DNA from: Streptomyces sp. S.PNR 29 | GTDB taxonomy: Bacteria > Actinomycetota > Actinomycetes > Streptomycetales > Streptomycetaceae | Length of the DNA stretch: 64,000 nucleotides | Direction of reading: 5' to 3' | Assembly (NCBI RefSeq): GCF_030386795.1 | Contig: NZ_JANUQM010000018.1 | Coordinates: 1-64,000 of the forward strand | In this document: positions 31,935-39,562 of the stretch, in pieces | Numbering within the stretch: position 1 is the first letter of the stretch | How the letters are laid out: every line of letters starts with the position of its first letter | Made by a program: the position numbers and the translations under genes | Notes under the pieces: generated by a model | Told to the model about the DNA's origin: nothing | Databases searched by the model: none | What the model saw: the letters and a program-made list of their open reading frames with translations, nothing else

Positions 31935-33433
31935 TGGCACAGGTGCTGGAGTTCAAGCTCCCCGACCTCGGTGAGGGGCTCACCGAGGCGGAGATCGTGC
32001 GCTGGCTGGTGCAGGTCGGTGACGTCGTCGCCGTCGACCAGCCCGTCGTCGAGGTCGAGACGGCCAAGGCGATGGTCGAGGTGCCCTGCCCCTACAGCGG
32101 CGTGGTCACGGCCCGCTTCGGCGAGGAGGGCACGGAACTGCCCGTCGGGGCGCCCCTGCTCACGGTGGCGGTGGGCGAGCCGGATCCCGGCAGCGGGACG
32201 GCGGACTCGGGCACCGGCCGGACCGAGGGGACGGCCACGGCCGGGGCGCGGGACGCCGGTGCCGCCCGGACCGAGGGCTCGGGCAACGTCCTGGTCGGAT
32301 ACGGCACGTCCCAGGCGCCCGCGCGGCGACGCAGGGTACGACCGGAGCAGCCGGTCTCCGCGGCTTCCGCGGCAGCCGCGGCAGCCGGGCGAGCGGGGGT
32401 TCGTGAGACGGTGAACGGGCAGGTCGGCGCCCCGGAGCCGACGGACAGCCCGGTCGTCGCCACCGAGCCGGCGGACCGTCCGGTCACCGCACCCGACCCG
32501 GTGGACGGCCCCGTCCCCGTGATCTCGCCCCTGGTCCGCAGGCTGGCCCGGCAGAACGGCCTGGACCTGCGGGAGCTGACGGGCTCCGGCCCCGACGGGC
32601 TGATCCTGCGGGCGGACGTGGAGTACGCGCTGCGTGCCGCCGCCGCCCAGGGCGGTACGGCGGCGCCGGCCGAGCCGCACGCGCGCGTGGCACAGGCGCC
32701 GCGCACGGCCCCCGCACCACAGGCCCCCGCCGCGGCGACCCCCGGCGGCATCCGTACGCCCCTCAAGGGCGTCCGGGGAGCCGTAGCCGACAAGCTCTCC
32801 CGCAGCCGGCGCGAGATACCGGACGCGACCTGCTGGGTGGACGCCGACGCGACCGAGCTCCTGCGGGCCCGGACAGCGATGAACGCCACCGGCGGGCCGA
32901 AGATCTCCCTGCTCGCCCTGCTGGCCCGGATCTGCACCGCGGCCCTGGCCCGCTTCCCCGAACTGAACGCCACCGTCGACATGGAGGCCCGGGAGGTGGT
33001 CCAGCTCGACCGCGTCCACCTCGGCTTCGCGGCGCAGACCGAGCGGGGGCTCGTCGTACCGGTCGTACGGGACGCGCACACGCGGGACGCCGAGTCGCTG
33101 ACCGCGGAGTTCGCCCGCCTGACCGAGGCGGCCCGGAGCGGCACGCTGACGCCCGGAGAACTCACCGGCGGGACCTTCACGTTGAACAACTACGGGGTGT
33201 TCGGCGTCGACGGCTCCACACCGATCATCAACCACCCCGAGGCGGCCATGCTCGGCGTCGGCCGCATCGTCCCCAAGCCCTGGGTCCACGAGGGTGAGCT
33301 GGCGGTGCGGCAGGTCGTCCAGCTGTCGCTCACCTTCGACCACCGGGTGTGCGACGGCGGCACGGCGGGCGGCTTCCTGCGGTACGTGGCGGACTGCGTG
33401 GAACAGCCGGCGGTGCTGCTGCGGACGCTGTGA
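31934..33433 (+). CDS. bkdC: Dihydrolipoyl acyltransferase E2, cluster 1
   Basis: The 499-residue protein has one lipoyl domain with EVETAKAMVEVP (lipoylated Lys about residue 44), a long Ala/Pro/Glu linker with repeated PxDxPV units (about 125-195), and an E3/E1-binding domain (SPLVRRLARQNGLDLRELTG). The catalytic domain ends with FDHRVCDGGTAGGFL, where His about 470 is catalytic. It takes the acyl group to CoA. The linker is longer than in cluster 2. No E3 gene is nearby, so the shared lipoamide dehydrogenase must be elsewhere. Confidence 0.94.
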   Translation: MAQVLEFKLPDLGEGLTEAEIVRWLVQVGDVVAVDQPVVEVETAKAMVEVPCPYSGVVTARFGEEGTELPVGAPLLTVAVGEPDPGSGTADSGTGRTEGTATAGARDAGAARTEGSGNVLVGYGTSQAPARRRRVRPEQPVSAASAAAAAAGRAGVRETVNGQVGAPEPTDSPVVATEPADRPVTAPDPVDGPVPVISPLVRRLARQNGLDLRELTGSGPDGLILRADVEYALRAAAAQGGTAAPAEPHARVAQAPRTAPAPQAPAAATPGGIRTPLKGVRGAVADKLSRSRREIPDATCWVDADATELLRARTAMNATGGPKISLLALLARICTAALARFPELNATVDMEAREVVQLDRVHLGFAAQTERGLVVPVVRDAHTRDAESLTAEFARLTEAARSGTLTPGELTGGTFTLNNYGVFGVDGSTPIINHPEAAMLGVGRIVPKPWVHEGELAVRQVVQLSLTFDHRVCDGGTAGGFLRYVADCVEQPAVLLRTL

Positions 33434-33488
33434 CCGCGCCGACTCCCCCGTGTTTCCCCGTGATCGCGAGGTCGCGCATACTCAGGGG

Positions 33489-34463
33489 GTGACCGCGTAC
33501 GAGCCTCCAGGCAACCCCGGCGCCGGCGGCGACACCGCGCCGGGTGCGGCCACCGGCGCGTACGACGCCGTCGTCCTCGCCGGTGGTGCCGCCCGGCGGC
33601 TCGGTGGCACGGACAAGCCCGGTGTGCGCGTCGGCGGACGCCCGCTGCTCGACCGGGTCCTGGCCGCATGCGCCGGCTCCAGGACCACCGTCGTCGTAGC
33701 CGATCCCCGGCCGACCGCGCGGCCCGTGACCTGGGCGCGCGAGGACCCGCCGGGTGGCGGACCGCTCGCCGCGCTCGACGCGGGGGTACGGCACTCCACC
33801 GCCGACGAGGTCGTGGTGCTCTCCGCCGACCTGCCGTTCCTCGACGGGCGAACCGTCGGGCGCCTGCTGGCGGCGCTGCGGGAGGGAACGGCCGACGGCG
33901 TGGTCCTGACCGACTCGGAAGGGCGGGACCAACCGCTCGTGGCGGCGTACCGCACACAGCCTCTGCGCCGGCTGCTCGCGCTCCTCGGCGCCGAGCACGG
34001 CCGTCTCACGGGGCTTCCCCTGCGGCGGCTGACCGCCCACCTCGAACTCGTCCGTCTCCGGGACCCCGTCGCGTCCTTCGACTGCGACACCTGGGACGAC
34101 ATCGCCACGGCACGAGCACGGATCAGGGAGCATGGGCACGTGTTGGATGAATGGATCTCCGCAGTCAAGGACGAGCTCGGCATCGACCTCGACGTCGACA
34201 CGGGCGTCCTGCTCGACCTGGCCCGTGACGCCGCCCACGGCGTGGCCAGGCCCGCGGCACCGCTGACCACCTTCCTCGTCGGTTACGCGGCCGCCCGGGC
34301 CGGAGGCAGCCCCGAAGACGTCACCGAGGCCGCCCGCAAGGCCGCGGCCCTCGCCGTCCGCTGGGCCGAGGAGGACACCGCAGCCGCCGACGCCGAGCCC
34401 GCCGACGCCAAGCCCGACGTGGCTCCCGACGCCACGCCCGACACCCGCCCGGACGCCGGATGA
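33489..34463 (+). CDS. MobA-like nucleotidyltransferase fused to a DUF6457 domain
   Basis: The 324-residue protein has an N-terminal GT-A/MobA domain with VVLAGGAARRLGGTDKPGV (nucleotide loop), VVVLSADLPFLDG (metal-binding Asp) and LVAAYRTQPLRRLL. It is joined to a C-terminal segment (from about residue 220, VLDEWISAVKDELGIDLDVDTGVLLDLARDAAHGV) matching the DUF6457 family, then a repetitive Ala/Asp/Pro tail. MobA domains attach GMP to molybdopterin. It overlaps moeA by ATGA, in keeping with a cofactor role. GTG start with AGGGG ahead. Confidence 0.82.
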   Translation: MTAYEPPGNPGAGGDTAPGAATGAYDAVVLAGGAARRLGGTDKPGVRVGGRPLLDRVLAACAGSRTTVVVADPRPTARPVTWAREDPPGGGPLAALDAGVRHSTADEVVVLSADLPFLDGRTVGRLLAALREGTADGVVLTDSEGRDQPLVAAYRTQPLRRLLALLGAEHGRLTGLPLRRLTAHLELVRLRDPVASFDCDTWDDIATARARIREHGHVLDEWISAVKDELGIDLDVDTGVLLDLARDAAHGVARPAAPLTTFLVGYAAARAGGSPEDVTEAARKAAALAVRWAEEDTAAADAEPADAKPDVAPDATPDTRPDAG

Positions 34464-35836
34464 CCCCCCACGGCACGCGCGCCGACGAGGACGCCGAGGA
34501 CTTCGACGTCGAGGAGGTGCTCGCTCTCGTGAAGGACGACCACGATCACACCCCCGGTGACCACGCGGCCGGACCCACCGCACAAGGCGGCCGGCACGAC
34601 GCTTCCCCTCGCCCGGACACCCGTCACCAGGCCACCCCCTGGCCCGAGGCCCGCGAGACCGCCGCCCGAGCCGCCCGTACCGCCACCCGGAGCGCCCGCC
34701 GCACCCCGGTGTCCGTACCCCTCGACGCCGCCCTCGGCCTCACCCTGGCCGCGCCCCTGACCGCCCTCACCGACCTGCCCTCCTTCGACACCTCCGCGAT
34801 GGACGGCTGGGCGGTCGCCGGCCCCGGCCCCTGGGACGTACGCGAGGAAGGTGTCCTGGCCGGGCACATGGCGTACGAGCCGCTCACCGACGGCGAGGCC
34901 GTCCGTATCGCCACCGGCGCCCGCATCCCTCCGGACACCACCGCCGTGCTCCGCACCGAGCACGGCCGCACCGACGACAAGCACCGGCTGCACGCCACGT
35001 GCGAGGTGGTCCCCGGCCAGGACATCCGGCCCCGCGCCCAGGAGTGCCGCAGCGGTGACCAGCTGCTGTCCGTCGGCACTCTCGTGACACCGGCCGTGCT
35101 CGGACTCGCCGCGGCCGCCGGATACGACACCCTCACCGCCGTCCCCCGCCCCCGCGCCGAGATCCTCGTCCTCGGTGACGAACTGCTCACCGAAGGCCTG
35201 CCGCACGACGGGCTGATCCGGGACGCCCTCGGCCCGATGCTGCCGTCCTGGCTGCGGGCGCTCGGCGCCGAGGTCACCGCCGTCCGCCGGCTCGGCGACG
35301 ACGCCGAGGCGCTGCACCAGGCGCTCACGACCTCCGACGCGGACGTCATCGTCACCACCGGCGGCACCGCCGCCGGCCCTGTCGACCATGTCCACCCCAC
35401 GCTGCGCCGCATCGGCGCGGACATCCTCGTCGACGGTGTCAAGGTGCGCCCCGGCCACCCCATGCTGCTGGCACGCACCAGGGAGAACCAGCACCTCGTC
35501 GGGCTGCCCGGCAACCCCCTCGCCGCCGTCTCCGGCCTGGTCACGCTGGCCGAGCCCCTGCTGAGGACCCTTGCCGCGCGTCCGGCGCCTGAGCCGTACA
35601 CGCTGCCCCTGCAGGACGCGGCGCACGGGCACCCGTACGACACCCGGCTCATCCCCGTCGTTCTGCGTGGCGACCGTGCCGTGCCGCTGCACTACAACGG
35701 CCCGGCCATGCTGCGTGGCATCGCGGTGGCCGACGCCCTGGCCGTCGTACCGCCGGGTGGCGCACGACCCGGTCAGGAGGCGGAACTGCTCGACCTGCCG
35801 TGGGCGACCGGCGGGATCGGGGTGTGTTTCACGTGA
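34460..35836 (+). CDS. moeA: Molybdopterin molybdenumtransferase MoeA
   Basis: The 458-residue protein has an acidic, His-rich N-terminal extension of about 60 residues not found in enteric MoeA (DVEEVLALVKDDHDH). The MoeA core follows: PLDAALGLTLAAPLTA, SFDTSAMDGWAVAG, AVRIATGARIPPDTTAVLRTE, VIVTTGGTAAGPVDHVHPTL and HLVGLPGNPLAAVSG. It inserts molybdate into adenylylated molybdopterin. Its last codons and stop lie inside a perfect parS site, and its stop overlaps the GTG of the K+ channel gene. Confidence 0.93.
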   Translation: MTPHGTRADEDAEDFDVEEVLALVKDDHDHTPGDHAAGPTAQGGRHDASPRPDTRHQATPWPEARETAARAARTATRSARRTPVSVPLDAALGLTLAAPLTALTDLPSFDTSAMDGWAVAGPGPWDVREEGVLAGHMAYEPLTDGEAVRIATGARIPPDTTAVLRTEHGRTDDKHRLHATCEVVPGQDIRPRAQECRSGDQLLSVGTLVTPAVLGLAAAAGYDTLTAVPRPRAEILVLGDELLTEGLPHDGLIRDALGPMLPSWLRALGAEVTAVRRLGDDAEALHQALTTSDADVIVTTGGTAAGPVDHVHPTLRRIGADILVDGVKVRPGHPMLLARTRENQHLVGLPGNPLAAVSGLVTLAEPLLRTLAARPAPEPYTLPLQDAAHGHPYDTRLIPVVLRGDRAVPLHYNGPAMLRGIAVADALAVVPPGGARPGQEAELLDLPWATGGIGVCFT

Positions 35837-35839
35837 AAC
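35826..35839. other. parS site (ParB-binding), perfect 14-mer
   Basis: GTTTCACGTGAAAC is a perfect palindrome identical to the Streptomyces parS consensus. It spans the moeA stop codon (TGA 35834-35836) and the GTG start of the channel gene (35833-35835). parS sites in Streptomyces cluster within a few hundred kb of oriC, so this also places the window. Confidence 0.9.
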
Positions 35840-36930
35840 TTCCCGGGCAGGACGCGATCGCCCGCCAGGCGGACGAACATCTCGTGACCCATCGGGTGAA
35901 GCTCCCGAGGAAAACCGTGGAGCGGCCGATACGGCAGGTCGCCAAACGGGTCGTCATGGCCCTGCTGGTGCTCGTCGCCACGGCGTTGATCGTCTACGCC
36001 GACCACGACGGCTACAACGACAACTCCGACGGTTCCGTCGACTTCCTCGACGCCTGGTACTACGCGACCGTCTCCCTCTCCACCACCGGATATGGCGACA
36101 TCACGCCCGTCAGTGACGCTGCCCGGCTGACCAACATTTTCGTGATCACGCCCCTGCGCGTGCTGTTTCTGATCATCCTCGTCGGCACCACGCTTGAGGT
36201 CCTCACCGAGCGCACCCGGGAGGAATGGCGTCTGAACCGCTGGAGGTCCACGTTGCGCGATCACACCGTCGTCATCGGCTTCGGTACCAAGGGCCGCTCG
36301 GCGATCCAGACCGTCTGCGCGCAGGGGCTGAAGAAGGAACAGGTCGTCGTGGTCGACCCCAGCGGGAAGGTGATCGACGCGGCGACGGCCGACGGTTATG
36401 CGGGCGTGGTCGGTGACGCGACGCGCAGCGACGTCCTGAAGCGGGCCGAGGTGCACAAGGCGCGGCAGATCATCATCTCGACCCAGCGGGACGACACGGC
36501 CGTCCTGGTGGCGCTGACGGCCCGGCAGCTCAACCGCGGGGCGAAGATCGTGGCCGCGGTGCGCGAGGAGGAGAACGCTCCGCTGCTGAAGCAGTCCGGC
36601 GCCGATGCCGTCATCACCAGCGCCAGTGCCGCGGGCCGCCTGCTCGGGCTCTCCGTGCTCAGCCCGTCCGCCGGCATGGTCATGGAGGACCTCATCCACC
36701 AGGGCAGCGGCCTCGACCTCGTCGAACGGCCGGTCATAAAGTCCGAGGTGGGCAAGAGCCCACGGGAGACGGAGGACCTGGTGGTGAGCGTGATCCGGGG
36801 GCACCGGGTGCTCGGATACGACGATCCGGCCGTCGGCAGGCTGGAGTTGACGGACCGTCTGATCACGATCGTACGGGCGACGCCGGGTACGCAGGTCGCG
36901 CCGGACGCCCGCCCGCTGCCGCTCGACTGA
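35833..36930 (+). CDS. Two-TM potassium channel with RCK (TrkA-N) domain
   Basis: The 365-residue protein has TM1 (VVMALLVLVATALIVYA), a pore helix and filter WYYATVSLSTTGYGDITPV with TGYGD, and TM2 (IFVITPLRVLFLIILVGTTL). A cytoplasmic RCK domain begins HTVVIGFGTKGRSAIQTV (GxGxxG nucleotide loop), and a C-terminal regulatory part follows. It forms a tetrameric, ligand-gated K+ channel of the MthK/GsuK class. The GTG at 35833 (GTGA overlap with moeA) is chosen; in-frame GTG codons lie upstream but are inside moeA. Confidence 0.9.
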   Translation: MKLPGQDAIARQADEHLVTHRVKLPRKTVERPIRQVAKRVVMALLVLVATALIVYADHDGYNDNSDGSVDFLDAWYYATVSLSTTGYGDITPVSDAARLTNIFVITPLRVLFLIILVGTTLEVLTERTREEWRLNRWRSTLRDHTVVIGFGTKGRSAIQTVCAQGLKKEQVVVVDPSGKVIDAATADGYAGVVGDATRSDVLKRAEVHKARQIIISTQRDDTAVLVALTARQLNRGAKIVAAVREEENAPLLKQSGADAVITSASAAGRLLGLSVLSPSAGMVMEDLIHQGSGLDLVERPVIKSEVGKSPRETEDLVVSVIRGHRVLGYDDPAVGRLELTDRLITIVRATPGTQVAPDARPLPLD

Positions 36931-37014
36931 CGGGGCCGCCGGTCCTGGGCGTGCCGTGGAACGGGGCAGGGCCGCGAAGGGCCGGGCCGGGCGTCGAGGA
37001 GTAGCGTCCCCCTC

Positions 37015-37995
37015 ATGCATGCGATCACGATTCCCGAACCTGGTGGTCCTGAGGCGCTGGTCTGGGACGAGGTCCCCGATCCGGTGCCCGGCGAGGGCGG
37101 GGTCCTGGTCGAGGTGGTGGCCAGCGCCGTCAACCGCGCCGACATCCTGCAGCGGCAGGGCTTCTACGACCCCCCGCCCGGCGCGTCCCCGTACCCCGGC
37201 CTGGAGTGCTCCGGGCGGATCGCCGACATCGGGCCCGGCGTGGCCGGCTGGGCCGTCGGTGACGAGGTGTGCGCGCTGCTCGCGGGTGGCGGGTACGCCG
37301 AGAAGGCCGTCGTCCCGGCCGGACAGCTGCTGCCGGTCCCCCAGAACGTCGATCTCGCGAAGGCCGCGGCTCTGCCCGAGGTGGCCTGCACGGTCTGGTC
37401 GAACGTCTTCATGATCGCCCATCTCCGCCCGGGCGAGACCCTCCTCGTGCACGGCGGCTCCAGCGGCATCGGCACCATGGCGATCCAGCTCGCCAAGGCC
37501 GTCGGAGCGAAGGTCGCCGTCACGGCGGGCAGCAAGGAGAAGCTGGACCACTGCGCCGGGCTGGGCGCCGACATCCTGATCAACTACCGGGAGCAGGATT
37601 TCGTCACCGAGGTCAGGAAGGCCACGGACGGCGCGGGCGCCGACGTCATCCTCGACATCATGGGTGCCAAGTACCTGGACTCCAACGTCCGGGCCCTCGC
37701 CGTCAACGGCCGGCTGGCGATCATCGGTATGCAGGGCGGCGTCAAGGGCGAGCTCAACATCGGCGCCCTCCTCGGCAAGCGGGCCGCCATCACCGCGACC
37801 TCGCTGCGGGCCCGCCCCCTTGAGGAGAAGGCGTCCATCGTCGCGGCCGTGCGGGAACACGTCTGGCCGCTGCTCGCCGCCGGCCACGTACGGCCGGTCG
37901 TCGATCGCGAGTTCCCGATGCCGGACGCTGCCGCCGCCCATCGGGTGGTGGAGGAGAGCGGGCATGTGGGGAAGGTGGTGCTCGTCGCGCCGTAG
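37015..37995 (+). CDS. NAD(P)H:quinone oxidoreductase, zeta-crystallin type MDR
   Basis: The 326-residue protein starts MHAITIPEPGGPEALVWDEV. It has VNRADILQRQGFYDPPPGASPYPGLECSG and VHGGSSGIGTMAIQLAKAVGAKVAVTAGS, the NADPH-binding GGSSGIG loop of the quinone oxidoreductase subfamily. It lacks catalytic-zinc ligands, as usual for this PIG3/QOR group. Cytoplasmic; reduces quinones or enones. Convergent with the next gene across a hairpin. Confidence 0.9.
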   Translation: MHAITIPEPGGPEALVWDEVPDPVPGEGGVLVEVVASAVNRADILQRQGFYDPPPGASPYPGLECSGRIADIGPGVAGWAVGDEVCALLAGGGYAEKAVVPAGQLLPVPQNVDLAKAAALPEVACTVWSNVFMIAHLRPGETLLVHGGSSGIGTMAIQLAKAVGAKVAVTAGSKEKLDHCAGLGADILINYREQDFVTEVRKATDGAGADVILDIMGAKYLDSNVRALAVNGRLAIIGMQGGVKGELNIGALLGKRAAITATSLRARPLEEKASIVAAVREHVWPLLAAGHVRPVVDREFPMPDAAAAHRVVEESGHVGKVVLVAP

Positions 37996-38005
37996 GCCGG
38001 TCCGG

Positions 38006-38025
38006 GGCCGCCGAGGCGGGCGGCC
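38006..38025. terminator. Bidirectional hairpin between convergent genes
   Basis: GGCCGCC (38006-38012) pairs with GGCGGCC (38019-38025) around a six-base loop. It fills the 30-bp gap between the quinone oxidoreductase and the following minus-strand gene. Confidence 0.6.
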
Positions 38026-38766
38026 TCACGCCCTGCGCAGGCGGAGGGCGACGAACGCCAGGCCCAGGCCGAGGCCGATGAGGACCAGGCCGCTGCCGAG
38101 CGGCAGGATGTGCAGCACGGGCTCGGTCCTCCGCTCGGCGCGCGAGACGGTCCCCGGGTCGTGCCGCAGCGGGGGCGCGGAGGGTACGAGCCCGGCCTCG
38201 TCGGGCGACGCGGAGCCGTCTGGGTCGTCCGGGAAGAGCCCGTCACCGTCGGCCTCCGGATGCCCGGCGTCCTCCTCCGCCTCCGGCATCACCAGCCGCC
38301 CCGGTCGTTCCCGCCCCTCACCCGCTCTGCTCCCCGCCCGGGACGGCTCGGTGGCGTGGGGGGAAGGGGACGCTTTGGCGACACGCCCGAGCGCCGCGCT
38401 GCTGGCCGAACCGGAAGCCATGCCGCCGGCGGCGAAGACGGGGACGGAGGCCGAAGCGGAGGCGGCATCCGGAACCAGCGGAACAGGCGGGGCCGGAGCC
38501 GGCACCAGGGACACGGGTGAAGGCGGCGCCGACCGCGAGGCGACGGCACTGGGCGACGGGGCCTCGGGCCCGTACGGCGACAGTGCTCCGTACGGCGACA
38601 GCGCTCCCATCCCCGACACCGCTCCGTGCCCCGACACCGCTCCGTGAGCCGACGCACGGTGCACCGGACCGGCACCGTACGCCCCCGGCACACCCCCGCA
38701 CAGCGTCACCCCGACCCCCGCCACCACCAGTCCCGCCTTCCGCAGTGCCCGCAGCCTTGGAGTCAC
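38026..38766 (-). CDS. Exported, C-terminally anchored protein of low complexity
   Basis: The 246-residue protein has a signal peptide (LRKAGLVVAGVGVTLCGGVPGAYGAG) and a repeated HGAVSGHGAVSGMG / ALSPYGALSPYG segment (about residues 40-66). A Ser/Ala/Pro-rich stalk follows, then an acidic stretch (EAEEDAGHPEADGDG) and a C-terminal transmembrane helix with a basic tail (LVLIGLGLGLAFVALRLRRA). No enzymatic domain is visible. It resembles surface stalk proteins of Streptomyces. GTG start with GGGAGGGGG ten bases upstream. Function unknown. Confidence 0.65.
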   Translation of the reverse strand: MTPRLRALRKAGLVVAGVGVTLCGGVPGAYGAGPVHRASAHGAVSGHGAVSGMGALSPYGALSPYGPEAPSPSAVASRSAPPSPVSLVPAPAPPVPLVPDAASASASVPVFAAGGMASGSASSAALGRVAKASPSPHATEPSRAGSRAGEGRERPGRLVMPEAEEDAGHPEADGDGLFPDDPDGSASPDEAGLVPSAPPLRHDPGTVSRAERRTEPVLHILPLGSGLVLIGLGLGLAFVALRLRRA

Positions 38767-38863
38767 GCCAGTGACCCCCTCCCGGTAACCAGTCGAACAA
38801 GATCAACAGATCAAGCCTCACATTCATCGACGAATCCGGCATGTCTGATTCCATCGAAAGGTC

Positions 38864-38918
38864 GAAAGGAGGTGACCCCTACACGGTGGATCACGCCCCC
38901 CGGGGGGCACCACGGTGA
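38864..38918 (+). other. Near-perfect Shine-Dalgarno and possible 10-codon leader ORF upstream of bpa
   Basis: GAAAGGAGGTGACC (38864-38877) is an almost complete complement of the 16S rRNA 3' end. Thirteen bases after GGAGG a GTG opens a 10-codon frame (VDHAPRGAPR, stop 38916-38918). The frame contains the 14-bp palindrome GCCCCCCGGGGGGC (38895-38908) and ends 30 bp before bpa. It could be a leader peptide or a decoy ribosome site. Confidence 0.3.
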
Positions 38919-38948
38919 TGAGATGTACGGGTGCGAGAGAATGGCGGC

Positions 38949-39485
38949 ATGGAGATGCCGAGGAACGACAGGTCGCCGGACAACCCCCAGATCCTGGTCG
39001 TGGGCCAGGACGGGATGGCCATCGGTGGCGGTGGGGACGACGAATCCCGCGAGACCCCGGTGACGGATCAGGTGGAGCAGCCTGCGAAGGTCATGCGGAT
39101 CGGCAGCATGATCAAGCAGCTCCTTGAGGAGGTGCGCGTGGCGCCTCTGGACGAGGCCAGCCGGGCCCGGCTCAAGGAGATCCACGCCAGCTCGGTGAAG
39201 GAGCTGGAGGACGGTCTGGCGCCGGAGCTCGTCGAGGAGCTGGAGCGGCTCTCCCTGCCGTTCACGGACGACGCGACCCCCACCGACGCCGAACTGCGTA
39301 TCGCGCAGGCCCAGCTGGTCGGCTGGCTGGAGGGCCTCTTCCACGGCATCCAGACCACCCTTTTCGCCCAGCAGATGGCCGCGCGCGCCCAGCTGGAGCA
39401 GATGCGCCGCGCGCTGCCGCCGGGCATCGGCCATGACGGCGACGACCCGCGCGCGGGCGGCCGCTCGGGCGGGCCGTACCTGTAG
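38949..39485 (+). CDS. bpa: Bacterial proteasome activator Bpa/PafE
   Basis: The 178-residue protein has a Gly/Asp-rich flexible N-terminus, then the four-helix Bpa core. SMIKQLLEEVRVAPLDEASRARLKEIH starts it, and PTDAELRIAQAQLVGWLEGLFHGIQTTLFAQQMAARAQLEQMRRALPPG carries the conserved WLEGLFHGIQ helix. It ends RSGGPYL; the terminal GPYL corresponds to the GQYL tail that docks into the 20S proteasome and opens its gate. It feeds unfolded proteins to the proteasome without ATP. ATG at 38949 has GAGAGA ahead; a GTG six codons upstream is possible. Confidence 0.88.
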   Translation: MEMPRNDRSPDNPQILVVGQDGMAIGGGGDDESRETPVTDQVEQPAKVMRIGSMIKQLLEEVRVAPLDEASRARLKEIHASSVKELEDGLAPELVEELERLSLPFTDDATPTDAELRIAQAQLVGWLEGLFHGIQTTLFAQQMAARAQLEQMRRALPPGIGHDGDDPRAGGRSGGPYL

Positions 39486-39523
39486 GACGTACCGCGATCC
39501 CAGGGGGACCGCGAACAGCGGAA

Positions 39524-39552
39524 GGGGCCCGGCACAGGGTGTGCCGGGCCCC
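39524..39552. terminator. Strong bidirectional terminator between bpa and bkdH
   Basis: GGGGCCCGGCACA (39524-39536) pairs perfectly with TGTGCCGGGCCCC (39540-39552) around a GGG loop, between convergent genes. Confidence 0.85.
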
Positions 39553-39562
39553 CTCGCTCACG

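Noticed and set aside
35800..35832. An earlier GTG start for the K+ channel inside moeA
   Set aside because: The upstream residues follow the moeA coding sequence in another frame, and the GTGA overlap at 35833 is the typical coupling.
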